This document shows positions 29,954-40,429 of a stretch of 64,000 bases of DNA, one piece after another. Source of the DNA: Marinobacter sp. HL-58 (GTDB taxonomy: Bacteria; Pseudomonadota; Gammaproteobacteria; Pseudomonadales; Oleiphilaceae); the NCBI RefSeq assembly GCF_001314605.1, contig NZ_LIHP01000001.1:310001-374000 (forward strand). Direction: 5' to 3'. The notes beneath the pieces are model-generated. The model was not told the origin of the DNA. It made no database searches and saw nothing but the letters and a program-made list of their open reading frames with translations. Numbering within the stretch: position 1 is the stretch's first letter; each line of letters opens with the position of its first letter. Made by a program: the position numbers and the translations under genes.

Positions 29954-32518
29954 ATGGCTGATGTAACGGTAAAACAACTGGCCGCAGATGTAGGCGCTCC
30001 CGTGGATCGTTTGCTGCGACAGATCGTGGAGGCTGGCCTGAAAGCCCGCTCCGAAGAAGACTCTGTCACCAGTGATGAGAAGCAACAGTTGCTGACCTAT
30101 CTGAGAAAGAATCACGGAGAGAGTGAAGCGGAACCGAAGAAGATCACTCTCAAGCGCAAGACAACAACCACGCTGAAAGCGGGCCGTGCGAAGACGGTCA
30201 ATGTTGAGGTCCGCAAGCGCCGTACGTATATCAAGCGTGCCGAACTGGAGCCGGAAGCTGCGAAGCAGGAAGAGGCGGCCGCAGAGCAGGCCGCACCAGC
30301 ACCGGAAGAGGCACCGGCGGTAACGGCTGAGCAGGCACAACCGGCGGAAGCACCGAAGCCGGAAGCACCGGTTTCCGAGGCACCGGCGGAAACGCCAGTG
30401 GCCGAAGAAAAGCCGGCAGAGAAAGAGCAGCAGCCGGAAGTGGCTGCAGAGCCGGAACCATCCCCGGTTCCCGCGCCGGAAGATATGCCGATCCCGCCGC
30501 CTGAAGAAGGTGAGGGCAAGGATCGCAAGCCGAAGAAAAAGAAAGAAAAAGCCCGCGAGCGCGGCGACGAGCCGGAAGAAGGCAAGCCCAAGAAGAAGTC
30601 CGCTGGGCATCGCGGCCCGCGCAATCGTCCGGTGGAAGAGCCTCTTGTAATCAATGAAGAAGAGGAAGACACCACGCTGCGCAAGCCGCTTCGTGCGAAA
30701 AAGAAACCCAAAGAAAAGCGTCACGCTTTCGAGAGGCCGACCAAGCCAATGGTACGAGAAGTCGATATTCCCGAGACGATCACCGTGGGTGATCTTGCCC
30801 AGCGGATGGCCGTCAAGTCAGCCGACGTCATCAAGAAACTGATGGGTATGGGGGTAATGGCGACCATCAACCAGGCCCTCGATCAGGAAACCGCCGTGCT
30901 GGTGACGGAAGAACTGGGCCACAAGGCCAATACCGTCAGCGAGGATGCGTTCGAGGAAGAAGTACTGAGCGAATTCACCTTCGAAGGCAAGGAAAAGACC
31001 AAGCGTGCGCCGGTCGTGAGCGTGATGGGTCACGTTGACCACGGCAAGACATCGCTGCTGGACTACATCCGCCGCACCAAGGTGGCCTCCGGCGAGTCCG
31101 GTGGTATCACCCAGCACATCGGTGCCTATCACGTGGAAACCGATCACGGCATGGTGTCGTTCCTGGATACCCCGGGCCACGCAGCCTTTACCGCCATGCG
31201 TGCACGGGGTGCCCAGTGCACCGATATTGTTATCCTGGTGGTGGCCGCCGATGACGGTGTGATGCCGCAAACCAAGGAAGCGGTGGATCACGCCCGCTCT
31301 GCCGGCGTACCGATTGTGGTTGCCATCAACAAGATGGATAAGGAAGAAGCCGATCCTGACCGCATCAAGACCGAGCTGGCCGGTATGGAAGTGATCCCGG
31401 AAGACTGGGGCGGCGACGTCCAGTTTATCCCGGTATCCGCTCATACCGGTGAAGGTATTGATGATCTGCTTGAAGCCCTTCTGCTGCAGGCGGAAATCCT
31501 TGAGCTCGAGGCATCTCCGGATGCACCGGCCAAGGGTGTGGTTGTTGAATCGAGCCTTGAGCGTGGCCGAGGCTCCGTGGCTACCGTGCTGGTTCAGAAC
31601 GGTACCCTGCGCCAGGGTGAAATGGTTGTGGCCGGCTCCTTCTTCGGCAAGGTCCGCGCCATGACCGACGAAGCCGGCAAGCAGGTCAAGGAAGCCGGGC
31701 CTTCCATTCCGGTGGAAATCCTGGGCCTGAACGGTACGCCGAATGCCGGTGACGAGTTCTTTGCCGTGGCCGACGAGAAGAAGGCCAAGGAACTGGCGGA
31801 ATTCCGCCAGTCTCGGGAACGCGAGCAGCGTCTGCACAGGCAGCAGGCGGCCAAGCTCGAGAACCTGTTCGAGAACATGGGCAAGGACGAGGTCAAGACC
31901 CTCAACGTGGTCCTCAAGACCGACGTTCGTGGTTCCCTGGAAGCGATTACCAAGTCGCTGCAGGATCTGGGTAATGATGAAGTCCAGGTGAAGATTGTGT
32001 CCTCCGGTGTTGGTGGTATTGCCGAGACAGACGTCAGTCTGGCGATGGCGACCAATGCGGTTATCTTCGGTTTCAACGTTCGTGCCGATACGGCTGCCAA
32101 GCGGCTGGTTGAGCAGGAAGGTCTGGATCTGCGTTACTACAGCATCATCTACAACCTGATTGATGACGTGAAAGCGGCCCTGACCGGCATGCTGGCGCCG
32201 GAGTTCCGCGAGGATATCGTGGGTATTGCCGACGTGCGGGATGTGTTCCGTTCACCGAAATATGGCCAGGTGGCCGGCTGTATGGTGACCGAGGGTACTG
32301 TTTACCGTAACAAGCCCATTCGTGTGCTGCGGGACAATGTGGTTATCTTTGAAGGCGAGCTGGAATCCCTGCGCCGCTTCAAGGATGACGTACCGGAAGT
32401 CCGCAATGGCATGGAGTGTGGTATCGGCGTCAAGGGTTATGATGTAAAAGTCGGCGACCAGATCGAAGTATTCGATCGCGTCCGGGTCGAGCGTAAGCTT
32501 GAGTCTACGGGGGCCTGA
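29954..32518 (+). CDS. infB: Translation initiation factor IF-2
   Basis: 854 residues. An N-terminal helical IF2N domain ([21 protein letters not shown]) is followed by a long low-complexity Ala/Glu/Pro/Lys linker (about 95-260), a second IF2N domain, and the GTPase domain with GHVDHGKT near 359, DTPGHAAF and NKMDK. The C-terminal domains bind fMet-tRNA. It places initiator tRNA on the ribosome. It begins 17 nt after nusA, and its stop overlaps the rbfA start by one base. Confidence 0.97.
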   Translation: MADVTVKQLAADVGAPVDRLLRQIVEAGLKARSEEDSVTSDEKQQLLTYLRKNHGESEAEPKKITLKRKTTTTLKAGRAKTVNVEVRKRRTYIKRAELEPEAAKQEEAAAEQAAPAPEEAPAVTAEQAQPAEAPKPEAPVSEAPAETPVAEEKPAEKEQQPEVAAEPEPSPVPAPEDMPIPPPEEGEGKDRKPKKKKEKARERGDEPEEGKPKKKSAGHRGPRNRPVEEPLVINEEEEDTTLRKPLRAKKKPKEKRHAFERPTKPMVREVDIPETITVGDLAQRMAVKSADVIKKLMGMGVMATINQALDQETAVLVTEELGHKANTVSEDAFEEEVLSEFTFEGKEKTKRAPVVSVMGHVDHGKTSLLDYIRRTKVASGESGGITQHIGAYHVETDHGMVSFLDTPGHAAFTAMRARGAQCTDIVILVVAADDGVMPQTKEAVDHARSAGVPIVVAINKMDKEEADPDRIKTELAGMEVIPEDWGGDVQFIPVSAHTGEGIDDLLEALLLQAEILELEASPDAPAKGVVVESSLERGRGSVATVLVQNGTLRQGEMVVAGSFFGKVRAMTDEAGKQVKEAGPSIPVEILGLNGTPNAGDEFFAVADEKKAKELAEFRQSREREQRLHRQQAAKLENLFENMGKDEVKTLNVVLKTDVRGSLEAITKSLQDLGNDEVQVKIVSSGVGGIAETDVSLAMATNAVIFGFNVRADTAAKRLVEQEGLDLRYYSIIYNLIDDVKAALTGMLAPEFREDIVGIADVRDVFRSPKYGQVAGCMVTEGTVYRNKPIRVLRDNVVIFEGELESLRRFKDDVPEVRNGMECGIGVKGYDVKVGDQIEVFDRVRVERKLESTGA

Positions 32519-32928
32519 TGCCAAGAGAGTTCAGCCGGATTGATCGCATTGGCGATCAGATGCAGCGTGAGCTGGCCCAGCTCATCCAGCGGGAGATCAA
32601 GGACCCGCGGGTGGGCATGGTCACGGTCAATGCCGTCAAGGTAAGCCGTGACCTGGGCTACGCGGATATCTACGTATCCCTGCTCACCACCGAGGAACTG
32701 ACCGAGGAATCACCGCAGGTGCGGGATTCCCTGGCGGTACTGAACAAGGCTTCCGGCTTTCTGCGCGGGCAGATCGGCCGGGCCATGAAGCTGAGGGTAA
32801 CGCCCCAGTTGCGCTTCCATTTTGATACCCTGCTCGGGCACAGCCGCCACATGGACAACCTTATTCGCGAGGCCGTTGGTGACAAGCCTGCGGTTGATCG
32901 CGATGACGATCCGGAGCGAGACGCTTGA
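32518..32928 (+). CDS. rbfA: Ribosome-binding factor A
   Basis: 136 residues with the KH-like fold: [48 protein letters not shown] and the late motif [11 protein letters not shown]. It binds 30S precursors near helix 1 of 16S rRNA and is important in the cold. It shares one base with infB upstream and four with truB downstream. Confidence 0.96.
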   Translation: MPREFSRIDRIGDQMQRELAQLIQREIKDPRVGMVTVNAVKVSRDLGYADIYVSLLTTEELTEESPQVRDSLAVLNKASGFLRGQIGRAMKLRVTPQLRFHFDTLLGHSRHMDNLIREAVGDKPAVDRDDDPERDA

Positions 32929-33845
32929 GTCGACGCCGTAAAGGCCGTGATGTAAACGGCATCCTGGTCATCGACAAGCCCATGGATATTACGTCCAATG
33001 GCATCCTGCAGCAGGTCAAGCGGCTGTTCGGAGCGGCCAAGGCCGGCCACACCGGCGCCCTTGATCCGCTGGCCACTGGTGTATTGCCGCTGTGTTTTGG
33101 CGAGGCCACCAAGTTCTCCCAGATGATGCTGGACAGCGACAAGGCCTATATCGCTACGGCGCGCCTCGGGGTCCGGACCGAAACCGGTGACAGCGAAGGC
33201 GACGTGGTAGCGGAGAAGCCGGTACCGGAAGGCTTGACGGCTGATTCCCTGGAGCCGGTTCTCGACCGGTTTCGGGGTGATATCCAGCAGGTTCCCTCCA
33301 TGTATTCTGCGCTCAAGCACCAGGGCCGCCCGCTGTATGAATATGCGCGGGAAGGTATCGAGGTCGAGCGTCCGGCCCGCCCGGTAACCATTTACGAGCT
33401 GAAACTGCTGGAAGTGCGTGATGGGGAAATCGACATTGCCGTCAGTTGCACCAAAGGCACCTATATCCGTTCGCTGGTGGAGGACATTGGCGAGGCGCTG
33501 GGGTGCGGAGCTCATGTAACGGCACTTCGCCGTACCATGGCGTCCGGTTTCACGCTGGCGGATGCGGTTGACGTGGGTACCCTGGAAACCATGCGCGAGC
33601 AGGGTGAGAGTCTGGATGGCCTGCTGGTGGCTCCGGACGCGGCGCTGACCATGTTCCCGGAACAGCAACTGGAAGGCAGTTCGCTGGTATCGATATTGAA
33701 CGGACAACCAGTTAGAATACCCGGTCAGCCCATCGAAGGGTTCGTTCGCCTCTATGGCAACGGCCGCTTCGTGGGGCTGGCAGAAGGATTGCCGGAGGGC
33801 GAGGCTACCAAACTGGTACCACGTCGTCTGGTGAAAAGCAGCTGA
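32925..33845 (+). CDS. truB: tRNA pseudouridine(55) synthase
   Basis: 306 residues starting at TTG, overlapping the rbfA stop (TTGA). The N-terminus [15 protein letters not shown] and the catalytic loop [15 protein letters not shown] (catalytic Asp47) are diagnostic, and the C-terminal PUA-like domain is present. It makes the universal pseudouridine in the T loop of tRNAs. It is the last gene coupled by overlaps in the nusA operon, and rpsO follows after 92 bp. Confidence 0.97.
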   Translation: MSRRRKGRDVNGILVIDKPMDITSNGILQQVKRLFGAAKAGHTGALDPLATGVLPLCFGEATKFSQMMLDSDKAYIATARLGVRTETGDSEGDVVAEKPVPEGLTADSLEPVLDRFRGDIQQVPSMYSALKHQGRPLYEYAREGIEVERPARPVTIYELKLLEVRDGEIDIAVSCTKGTYIRSLVEDIGEALGCGAHVTALRRTMASGFTLADAVDVGTLETMREQGESLDGLLVAPDAALTMFPEQQLEGSSLVSILNGQPVRIPGQPIEGFVRLYGNGRFVGLAEGLPEGEATKLVPRRLVKSS

Positions 33846-33937
33846 CAACCGTTCCAGAACGATTGTGGCTGATTAGCCGGGCTGTAGAGATGCGCGGTTC
33901 GGCTGAATTCGATAGCATCGCGACAATGAGGTGAGTT

Positions 33938-34207
33938 ATGGCACTTTCTGCCAATGAGAAAGCACAGATCGTCAAGGATTTTCAGCAGGGCGAAGGCGAT
34001 ACCGGTTCTCCTGAAGTTCAGATTGCATTGTTGAGCCACAACATCAACAAATTGCAGGATCACTTCAAGACCAACAAGCAGGATCACCATTCCCGCCGCG
34101 GTCTGATCCGGATGGTTAACCAGCGCCGTAAATTGCTGGATTACCTGAAGCGCAAGAACGCAGACCGTTACCTGGATCTGATCCAGCGTCTGAACCTGCG
34201 TCGCTAG
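33938..34207 (+). CDS. rpsO: 30S ribosomal protein S15
   Basis: 89 residues, the usual length. Matching motifs are [26 protein letters not shown] and [22 protein letters not shown]. It binds 16S rRNA at the three-way junction of helices 20-22. GAGGTGAG lies before the ATG. It is followed by a strong terminator and then pnp, the arrangement in which E. coli controls both genes through RNase cleavage. Confidence 0.98.
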   Translation: MALSANEKAQIVKDFQQGEGDTGSPEVQIALLSHNINKLQDHFKTNKQDHHSRRGLIRMVNQRRKLLDYLKRKNADRYLDLIQRLNLRR

Positions 34208-34222
34208 TCCGGCTGGTCCCTG

Positions 34223-34260
34223 ACAGCCGGCGGGGCATTCGCCTCGCCGGCTGTGCTTTT
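34223..34260 (+). terminator. Terminator after rpsO
   Basis: ACAGCCGGCG and CGCCGGCTGT form a 10-bp stem around a 12-nt loop, followed by GCTTTTC. It starts 15 nt beyond the rpsO stop. Confidence 0.8.
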
Positions 34261-34329
34261 CTCCTGCATCGTGTCTGTCAGTGAACCCTGAAGGAACTCC
34301 CTGTCGTATTGGAAAGCCGAAATTGATAG

Positions 34330-34393
34330 CAGGTTGTTGAAAAGCCCGGCCTCGGAAGATGTGGTTCCTGCCCCGGGGTTTTACAACAGCCTG
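34330..34393. repeat. Imperfect palindrome between rpsO and pnp
   Basis: CAGGTTGTTGAAAAGCCCGG pairs with CCGGGGTTTTACAACAGCCTG, apart from scattered mismatches and bulges, around a 22-nt centre. It resembles TTGTTGAAAA-CCCGG palindromes that occur in many gammaproteobacterial intergenic regions. There is no T run. Confidence 0.6.
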
Positions 34394-34451
34394 TTAGCTT
34401 TCAGACGGGTTGCTCTTCAGTTCATCAGTTCAGGCGTTGGTGCAGTTAAAA

Positions 34452-34479
34452 CGGATAATCCGCAGGGGCGGATTGTCTG
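34452..34479 (+). promoter_or_regulatory. Hairpin in the pnp leader, candidate RNase III/PNPase autoregulation site
   Basis: CGGATAATCCGC and GCGGATTGTCTG pair over 12 positions (two G-U) around AGGG, ending 33 nt before the pnp start. In E. coli, RNase III cleaves a leader stem and PNPase then represses its own mRNA. Position and shape fit that model, but the sequence is not the E. coli one. Confidence 0.45.
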
Positions 34480-34512
34480 AGTCAAATTGAAATGATGAAT
34501 TCAGGAGTTACC

Positions 34513-36636
34513 GTGGATCTCAATCCCGTCAAAAAATCGTTTGAACTCGGCGGCAAGACCGTCACTATTGAAACCGGCCGTATTGCCCGTCAGGCCACCG
34601 GCTCCGTGCTGGTCACCATTGATGACATCGCTGTGCTGGGTACCGTGGTTGCTGCCAAAGAGGCCAAGCCGGGCCAGCCGTTCTTCCCGCTGACCGTCAA
34701 CTACTTCGAGAAGACCTACGCCGTGGGCAAAATCCCCGGTGGCTTCTTCAAGCGTGAAGGCCGTCCGTCCGAGAAAGAAACCCTGACATCCCGCCTGATT
34801 GACCGCCCGATCCGTCCACTGTTCCCCAAGGGGTTCATGAACGAAACCCAGGTCATCACTACCGTGATGTCATCCAGCAAGGACCAGGATCCGGATATCG
34901 CAGCCATGCTGGCCGCCTCCGCAGCCCTCGCCATCTCAGGTATCCCGTTTGACGGGCCTATCGGTGCCTCTCGGGTTGGCTACACCAATGAGCGTGGCTA
35001 CTTCCTGAACCCCACCTTCGAAGAGCTGGAAACCTCCCTGCTGGACATGGTGGTTGCCGGTACTGAAGATGCGGTTCTGATGGTTGAGTCGGAAGCCAAG
35101 GGCCTGATCGAGGACCAGATGCTGGGTGCCGTACTGTATGGCCACCAGGAAATGCAGACAGCGATTACCGCCATCAAGGAACTTGCCGCTGAAGTAGGCA
35201 AGCCTCGCTGGGACTGGCAGCCCGAGCCTGAGAACACCGAGCTGCTCAACGCGGTTAACGCCGAAGCCGCTGCGGCCATCGAGGAAGCCTACAGCATCCG
35301 CGACAAGATGGAGCGTTATGCGCGCCTGGGCGAGATCAAGAACGCACTGGTCGAGAAACTGGCGGGTGAAGAAGAAGGCGAGCCTTCAGCGGATGACGTC
35401 AAGAAGTACTTTGGCAAGGTCGAGAAGACCATCGTTCGCAAGCAGGTTATCGACGGCAAGCCACGTATCGACGGCCGCGACAACAAGACCGTTCGTCCGA
35501 TCGAGGTGGAAGTCGGTATTCTGCCCAGCACCCACGGTTCAGCCCTGTTCACCCGTGGTGAAACCCAGGCCATCGTGACCACCACGCTGGGCACCGCCCG
35601 TGACATGCAGATCATCGATGCCCTGGAAGGTGAGCGCAAGGACCCGTTCCTGTTCCACTACAACTTCCCTCCGTACTCCGTCGGCGAAGCTGGCCGTGTT
35701 GGTACACCGGGTCGTCGTGAAGTTGGCCACGGCCGTCTGGCCAAGCGTGGTGTGGCTGCGGTCATGCCTACCATTGAAGAGTTCCCGTACACCATCCGTG
35801 CGGTGTCTGAAATCACCGAATCCAACGGTTCCAGCTCCATGGCGTCTGTCTGTGGTTCCAGCCTGGCACTGATGGACGCTGGTGTGCCGATCAAGGCGCC
35901 GGTTGCCGGTATTGCCATGGGTCTGGTCAAGGAAGGCGACAAGTTCGCGGTTCTGACCGACATCCTGGGTGACGAGGATCACCTGGGCGATATGGACTTC
36001 AAGGTAGCGGGTACTTCTGAAGGCATCACTGCCCTGCAGATGGATATCAAGATCCAGGGAATCACCGACGAAATCATGGAAATTGCCCTGGACCAGGCCA
36101 ACGCAGCACGTCTGCACATCCTGGGTGAGATGGCGAAGGTGATTTCTGCGCCTCGCAAGGAGCTTTCCAGCCGCGCGCCGAGCATCACTACCATCAAGAT
36201 CAACCCTGAGAAAATCCGCGACGTTATCGGTAAGGGCGGTTCCACCATCCGTTCCATCTGTGACGAGACCGGTGCGTCCATTGATCTGGATGATGACGGC
36301 AACGTGAAGATCTACGCCGACAACCAGGAAGCTGCCAACGCAGCGATGAAGCGGGTGATGGAAATCACCGCGGAAATCGAGGTTGGTGCGATCTACAGTG
36401 GCCGCGTCGAGCGCATCGTGGATTTCGGTGCCTTCGTGAACATCCTGCCTGGCAAGGATGGTCTGGTGCACATTTCCCAGATTTCTGACCGTCGCATCGA
36501 GAACGTCACAGACGAGCTGAGCGAAGGCCAGGAAGTGCTGGTGAAGGTGCTGGATGTGGACAACCGTGGGCGTGTAAAACTGTCCATGAAAGAAGTAAAG
36601 GAAGGCGAGCAGCCCACGGACCTTTCTGCGCTGTAA
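34513..36636 (+). CDS. pnp: Polyribonucleotide nucleotidyltransferase (PNPase)
   Basis: 707 residues from the GTG at 34513, preceded by CAGGAG at 6 nt, giving [27 protein letters not shown] as in relatives; an ATG at 34492 is less likely. Two RNase PH domains (the second has [20 protein letters not shown]) are joined by a helical domain and followed by KH ([20 protein letters not shown]) and S1 ([28 protein letters not shown]). It degrades RNA phosphorolytically and works in the degradosome. Confidence 0.97.
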   Translation: MDLNPVKKSFELGGKTVTIETGRIARQATGSVLVTIDDIAVLGTVVAAKEAKPGQPFFPLTVNYFEKTYAVGKIPGGFFKREGRPSEKETLTSRLIDRPIRPLFPKGFMNETQVITTVMSSSKDQDPDIAAMLAASAALAISGIPFDGPIGASRVGYTNERGYFLNPTFEELETSLLDMVVAGTEDAVLMVESEAKGLIEDQMLGAVLYGHQEMQTAITAIKELAAEVGKPRWDWQPEPENTELLNAVNAEAAAAIEEAYSIRDKMERYARLGEIKNALVEKLAGEEEGEPSADDVKKYFGKVEKTIVRKQVIDGKPRIDGRDNKTVRPIEVEVGILPSTHGSALFTRGETQAIVTTTLGTARDMQIIDALEGERKDPFLFHYNFPPYSVGEAGRVGTPGRREVGHGRLAKRGVAAVMPTIEEFPYTIRAVSEITESNGSSSMASVCGSSLALMDAGVPIKAPVAGIAMGLVKEGDKFAVLTDILGDEDHLGDMDFKVAGTSEGITALQMDIKIQGITDEIMEIALDQANAARLHILGEMAKVISAPRKELSSRAPSITTIKINPEKIRDVIGKGGSTIRSICDETGASIDLDDDGNVKIYADNQEAANAAMKRVMEITAEIEVGAIYSGRVERIVDFGAFVNILPGKDGLVHISQISDRRIENVTDELSEGQEVLVKVLDVDNRGRVKLSMKEVKEGEQPTDLSAL

Positions 36637-36653
36637 GCAAACGGGCCCAACCC

Positions 36654-36688
36654 CGTAGGTCGGATTAGCCAAAGGCGTAATCCGACAA
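36654..36688. repeat. REP-like palindrome after pnp
   Basis: CGTAGGTCGGATTAGCC-AAA-GGCGTAATCCGACAA is the same family as 48178-48212. It lies between the pnp stop and its terminator. Confidence 0.82.
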
Positions 36689-36690
36689 AA

Positions 36691-36725
36691 AACCCGCCAC
36701 TCTCCCGAGTCTGGCGGGTTTTTTT
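36691..36725 (+). terminator. Terminator of pnp (bidirectional composition)
   Basis: AACCCGCCA and TGGCGGGTT form a 9-bp stem around CTCTCCCGAGTC with T7 after it and A6 before it. It could therefore also terminate transcription from the minus-strand hydrolase gene. Confidence 0.85.
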
Positions 36726-36759
36726 ATATCCAGGCCTACAAGTTCTGTAGCCTGAGCAC

Positions 36760-36858
36760 GCCGGGCAGGGCTATTCAAAACACGCCAACAAGTACGTCCA
36801 TGTAGGCTCGGGCTCCGCCATCCTTGGCTCCGCACGGTTTTGAATAGCCCTGCCCGGC
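36760..36858. repeat. Large nested palindrome, element B
   Basis: Perfect 22-bp arms (36760-36781 and 36837-36858, core GGGCTATTCAAAAC) enclose TACGTCCATGTAGG and the hairpin GCCA-TCCT-TGGC. The inner parts match elements A and C, and the arm core is a variant of element C (GGCTATTCAGAAC). It lies between convergent genes. Confidence 0.82.
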
Positions 36859-36890
36859 GCACTCCCCAAACTACAGGAGCTGCCTGCAAT

Positions 36891-36925
36891 CGTAGGTCGG
36901 ATTAGGCGCAGCCGTAATCCGACAA
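36891..36925. repeat. REP-like palindrome downstream of the serine hydrolase gene
   Basis: CGTAGGTCGGATTAGGC-GCA-GCCGTAATCCGACAA, same orientation as the copy at 36654. It ends 10 bp before the hydrolase stop codon on the opposite strand. Confidence 0.82.
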
Positions 36926-36935
36926 CACCGGGCCT

Positions 36936-37811
36936 CTACCCTCCATTCGCATCCATAAACCCAAGCACCGCCGCCTGATAGGCGGGAATCACAAACGTAG
37001 ACCCATGCCCCGTATCCGTTCTTAAAAACCGCTTGGGCTCTTCCGCCGCTTCAAACAACTGCTCACCATGATGGAACGGAATTATCCCGTCACGTTCACT
37101 GTGAATCACCATTACCGGCACCGGGCTGATGTTGCTGATGCGTTCATAGGCCTCGTACTCGCTGGTGATGGTCCAGCTCAGGGGGATCTGGAAGGGCCAG
37201 GTGAGCCAGAAGTCGCCCAGTTTTTCCCGGGCAATGGCGCGGAATCCGTTGAAGGTGCCGTCAAGGATGACACCGTCCAGGGGTGGCTGTTCGTCCCGTG
37301 TTACCCATTCACTGGCGAGTGCGGTGCCCAGTGCGCCACCGAGGCTCTGGCCCAGCAGGAACAGGGGCTGGTTATCGACGTCGGGTTGCTCGATCAGCCA
37401 GCGCAGACCGGCCTCTGCGTCGTGCAGGGTGCCTTCTATGTCCGGTGCACCGGTTGAACGTCCATACCCCCGATAGTCGATCAGGAACACGTTGTAGCGT
37501 CTCTCGGGCAGCCAGGCGACGTTCATGATGTGGCTGCTGATGTTCTGGGCATTGCCGTGGAGGAAGTAGATGGTGCCCTTGGGGTCGGATTCTGCAGGCA
37601 GCCACCAGCCGTGGAGGGTTTCACCGTCCGGGGTGTCCAGGTAAACGTCTTCGTATTCAAGGTTCAGGCGATCAGGGGTGACATAGGTGACATCGTCCGG
37701 GTAGAAAAACACGCTGCTGCAGCCGGTCTGCAGCAGCAGGACGCCGGCGGCAGTGACACCCGCCAGTGTTTTAAGGGCGCTCAGAAGTACGCGTGGAGTC
37801 CGAGTTGCCAT
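36936..37811 (-). CDS. Alpha/beta serine hydrolase (BEM46/ABHD13-like), probable membrane-anchored
   Basis: 291 residues. An N-terminal hydrophobic segment ends in LLLQTGC (Cys31), a variant lipobox, so it is probably a lipoprotein. The alpha/beta hydrolase core follows: FLHGNAQN oxyanion region, nucleophile Ser156 in GQSLGG, Asp241 (HSERDGIIP) and His269 (DTGHGS). The substrate is unknown; the nearest families are BEM46-type esterases or acyl hydrolases. Its start lies 31 nt inside the upstream DUF4105 gene, so the two are likely co-transcribed and perhaps coupled. No good ribosome binding site is seen at the ATG. Confidence 0.82.
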   Translation of the reverse strand: MATRTPRVLLSALKTLAGVTAAGVLLLQTGCSSVFFYPDDVTYVTPDRLNLEYEDVYLDTPDGETLHGWWLPAESDPKGTIYFLHGNAQNISSHIMNVAWLPERRYNVFLIDYRGYGRSTGAPDIEGTLHDAEAGLRWLIEQPDVDNQPLFLLGQSLGGALGTALASEWVTRDEQPPLDGVILDGTFNGFRAIAREKLGDFWLTWPFQIPLSWTITSEYEAYERISNISPVPVMVIHSERDGIIPFHHGEQLFEAAEEPKRFLRTDTGHGSTFVIPAYQAAVLGFMDANGG

Positions 37812-39646
37812 GTGCTGCGGTACCTGTCGTAGTGGTCTTCACGGCTGAACTTTCCAAACAGGCTGAACTCCCGCCCGAAGTGCCAGTTGCCTTCCAGGTA
37901 GGCCTGGTCCTGGCGATGCTGGCTGCTGATGATCCAGGCTTTGGTTTTCACACCACCCAGCAGGCTGAACCGGTTGTTCTGGTGAAGTATGCCCAGATCG
38001 GCACCGGGGGCTGCGTCGTAGCCCCGGCGCAGGTCGTCGTCGATTTCCAGGTCGGCGGTGGCGATGGCGAAGGCCTGGGTGGTTTTGCCCAGCTGCCAGC
38101 TACCGCCGGCGCCGCCTTCCAGGTAAGGGGTGAATACCCGGTTGGTTTCGGTATCGGTGCGTCGACCGCCAAAACCCACCTGCCAGGACAGCGGCGAGAA
38201 GAACTGGTTGCGGGGTGACAGGGAGCGGATCTCCACACCGGTGAGCTGTTCTATCTGCAGTTCGTCATTGTCGGTGTAAAAGCGGGCGTCCAGGCGCAGG
38301 AACTGGAGCTGGGCGCCACCGCGATAGCCCGCAGGCGGGTCCAGCACATCGTGGTAGGCGGGGCGAAGTGTCAGCTCCGTGAAGTTGCGATCCCCCAATT
38401 GCCCGCCGCTGAGGCTGGCCCGGAACGTGTCGTGTCCCTCGTCGTCCCGTATGGCGGGTTCCGGTGGGCCGCTACGGGCCGCTACGCCACGTATCCGGCT
38501 GCGTTCGCGGAGCAGGTCGTGGGAAAGGGGGGCCGCGTGCTCCCGTGGCCAGCCGTCGGCTTCGCTCTGGTAACGGACATAGTCATAGGTGGCATCCAGT
38601 ACCCGGGCCCGTTCCCTGTCACTCAGATCTCTTACCTCCTGCGCATCCGCATCCACGTAGCCGTTAGCAATGGCGGCGGCCAGCGTTTGCTGGTCTGCGG
38701 GCAGTGAATCGATGCTGTGGCTCACACTGGTGGCCGCTGAGGGGCGGTAATACACTTCCTCCACCAGGCCCCTGTCCACCACCCAGCGAACGGTATCCGA
38801 GGGAATGGCATGGGTACTGACTTCATCCAGCAGGTCGGTGCCCGGGCGGGCCACGTCGATCAGTGCCAGCAGCCGATAGGCACAATTCTCATCGAAGAAG
38901 TAGTAATCGAAATTGCGGTCACGGATCTCCCAGGTGTGGGCCAGCATCATGTCCACTTCGGCCTGGTTCAGATTGAGCTGGTATTCCCAAAGGTCCCGAT
39001 GCTCGATATCGGAATACAGGCGGATCTTCTCATAGTAGGGCTGGATGGACGTAATGCCCGGGTAGCCGCCGAATATGCCCTTGTACGCGAACAGGATCTC
39101 ACTGTCGTGGGCTGCTGCGTCTGCCGCATAGGAAATGGTGTTGGCCAGCAGAAGGTTGGTTTCCTCGTCTTCCTGGGGCGGGTCGAGGCGCAGGAAGGTA
39201 TGGCCGAACATTGACGACGGGCTGTTCAGGTAAGAAGCCGCAAATACCAGCGTCACGGTTTCGGTATTCAGTTCTTCCGCCCATTCTTCATAGGCCGGGC
39301 AGTCCGCGTTTTCCTGTGGCAGATCCAGTTGTTGCCTGAGCCAGCGATCTCTTGCCGGGAAGCGGCAACGGGCGTGATCGTCGCCACCTCCCGGCTCCAT
39401 AATGGCCTTCAGTGTGGCTTCGAGTTCCGCCCTGGGCGAGGTTTTGCCGTTGTCGCTGAGGAAAAAACTGTCATCGTCCGCCTGGCTTGTGTGGCCGTCA
39501 CCAAAACGGTCGGGTTGGTAATGTCCCAGTGTCAGCCATGCGGGGTGTTGGTGGAGTTCTCCGGTGTCCGGGAGTGAGGTAGCGTATGCGTAAGTACCTG
39601 GTGCCAGCCAGAGAAGGGCCAGCGCGAACTGAAGCGAAGTGCGCAT
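37781..39646 (-). CDS. DUF4105 (Lnb-type) periplasmic protein with predicted outer membrane barrel
   Basis: 621 residues with a signal peptide (MRTSLQFALALLWLAPGTYAYA). The central part, about 125-300, matches DUF4105: SSMFGHTFLRLDPP (His149) and FDENCAYRLLALI (Cys255). The His-then-Cys order with NC at a helix start recalls permuted papain/NlpC-P60-like folds, which suggests a cysteine peptidase, amidase or acyltransferase; this is inference. The C-terminal 220 residues alternate in beta-strand fashion and end in a terminal Phe (LGLHAYF), like an outer membrane barrel. Neighbours are DUF3015 upstream and the serine hydrolase downstream, all on the same strand. Confidence 0.8.
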   Translation of the reverse strand: MRTSLQFALALLWLAPGTYAYATSLPDTGELHQHPAWLTLGHYQPDRFGDGHTSQADDDSFFLSDNGKTSPRAELEATLKAIMEPGGGDDHARCRFPARDRWLRQQLDLPQENADCPAYEEWAEELNTETVTLVFAASYLNSPSSMFGHTFLRLDPPQEDEETNLLLANTISYAADAAAHDSEILFAYKGIFGGYPGITSIQPYYEKIRLYSDIEHRDLWEYQLNLNQAEVDMMLAHTWEIRDRNFDYYFFDENCAYRLLALIDVARPGTDLLDEVSTHAIPSDTVRWVVDRGLVEEVYYRPSAATSVSHSIDSLPADQQTLAAAIANGYVDADAQEVRDLSDRERARVLDATYDYVRYQSEADGWPREHAAPLSHDLLRERSRIRGVAARSGPPEPAIRDDEGHDTFRASLSGGQLGDRNFTELTLRPAYHDVLDPPAGYRGGAQLQFLRLDARFYTDNDELQIEQLTGVEIRSLSPRNQFFSPLSWQVGFGGRRTDTETNRVFTPYLEGGAGGSWQLGKTTQAFAIATADLEIDDDLRRGYDAAPGADLGILHQNNRFSLLGGVKTKAWIISSQHRQDQAYLEGNWHFGREFSLFGKFSREDHYDRYRSTWQLGLHAYF

Positions 39647-39737
39647 GGTGGATCAGTCAGTTCCGGTTTGAATGGCGGATGGGTGTAAACGATTGCGCCG
39701 TCCCTGGCGCGGTCATTCCTGTTTCAGAATCGACGGA

Positions 39738-40202
39738 TCAGGCTGCTACGTATTTGCTCAGAGCCTCGTTCTGCTCAAGCAGCGACACGATGGCATCCAC
39801 CGCTTCACCGGACGTGGTGTCTGATGACGGGAAGATGGTTGCAAAGTTGTCCTGGAGGACCTTGCGGAAGGCGTCACGGTCCGCTTCATCCACACCCAGC
39901 AGTACAGCCACGGTATCCAGGTTTTCGCCGGAACCGCGGGACATGTCACGCGCTACCTTGTCAATATTGCTGTCCATGTACATGGCCATGGATTGAACAG
40001 ACTCGTTGGTCTGACACCCCAGCGTGCCGGTGGTCATACCAAAAGTCTGGTTACCGAAGGTCCCGTTGGTGGTTGCGGCCAGAACGTGGGGGGCAATACC
40101 GGATTGTCCTTTCCAGATCATGGCGCCAACGCCACAGCCGGGCTGAGCGAAGGCCAGGGTAGAGGCACCCATGAGCAATGCACCTGCGATGAGTTTTTTC
40201 AT
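39738..40202 (-). CDS. DUF3015 periplasmic protein
   Basis: 154 residues with a clear signal peptide (MKKLIAGALLMGASTLAFA|QPG). The body is GCGVGAMIWKG, then SGIAPHVLAATTNGTFGNQTFGMTTGTLGC, a pattern of the DUF3015 family, which has no known function. Two cysteines of the mature part (GCGVG and TLGC) could form a disulfide. AAGGAGTGA precedes the ATG. It lies 91 bp upstream of the DUF4105 gene on the same strand; a shared function at the envelope is likely but unproven. Confidence 0.85.
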   Translation of the reverse strand: MKKLIAGALLMGASTLAFAQPGCGVGAMIWKGQSGIAPHVLAATTNGTFGNQTFGMTTGTLGCQTNESVQSMAMYMDSNIDKVARDMSRGSGENLDTVAVLLGVDEADRDAFRKVLQDNFATIFPSSDTTSGEAVDAIVSLLEQNEALSKYVAA

Positions 40203-40327
40203 TATTCACTCCTTGTATGTTTTTACTGTCGTCGCAAACGCGCCTTATCCGCCTGAGAGGGTCCCGGGAGCGGCGCGATAACGGCCCTGACTGATTTCCC
40301 GTGGAGACAGGTCGACCGTTGACTCTG

Positions 40328-40354
40328 AGTATAGTTCATATATCAAGAAGGCAA
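40328..40354 (-). promoter_or_regulatory. Possible promoter of the DUF3015 gene
   Basis: On the minus strand TTGCCT (40354-40349) and TATACT (40333-40328) are 15 bp apart, a short spacing. The leader to the start codon would be about 120 nt. Confidence 0.4.
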
Positions 40355-40429
40355 GTTACAGAGCGGCCGAGTGTTTGATTTGGCCCATAAAGGCACAATC
40401 AAGAGTGTTGAGTAGCGCTTGATGGGGTT

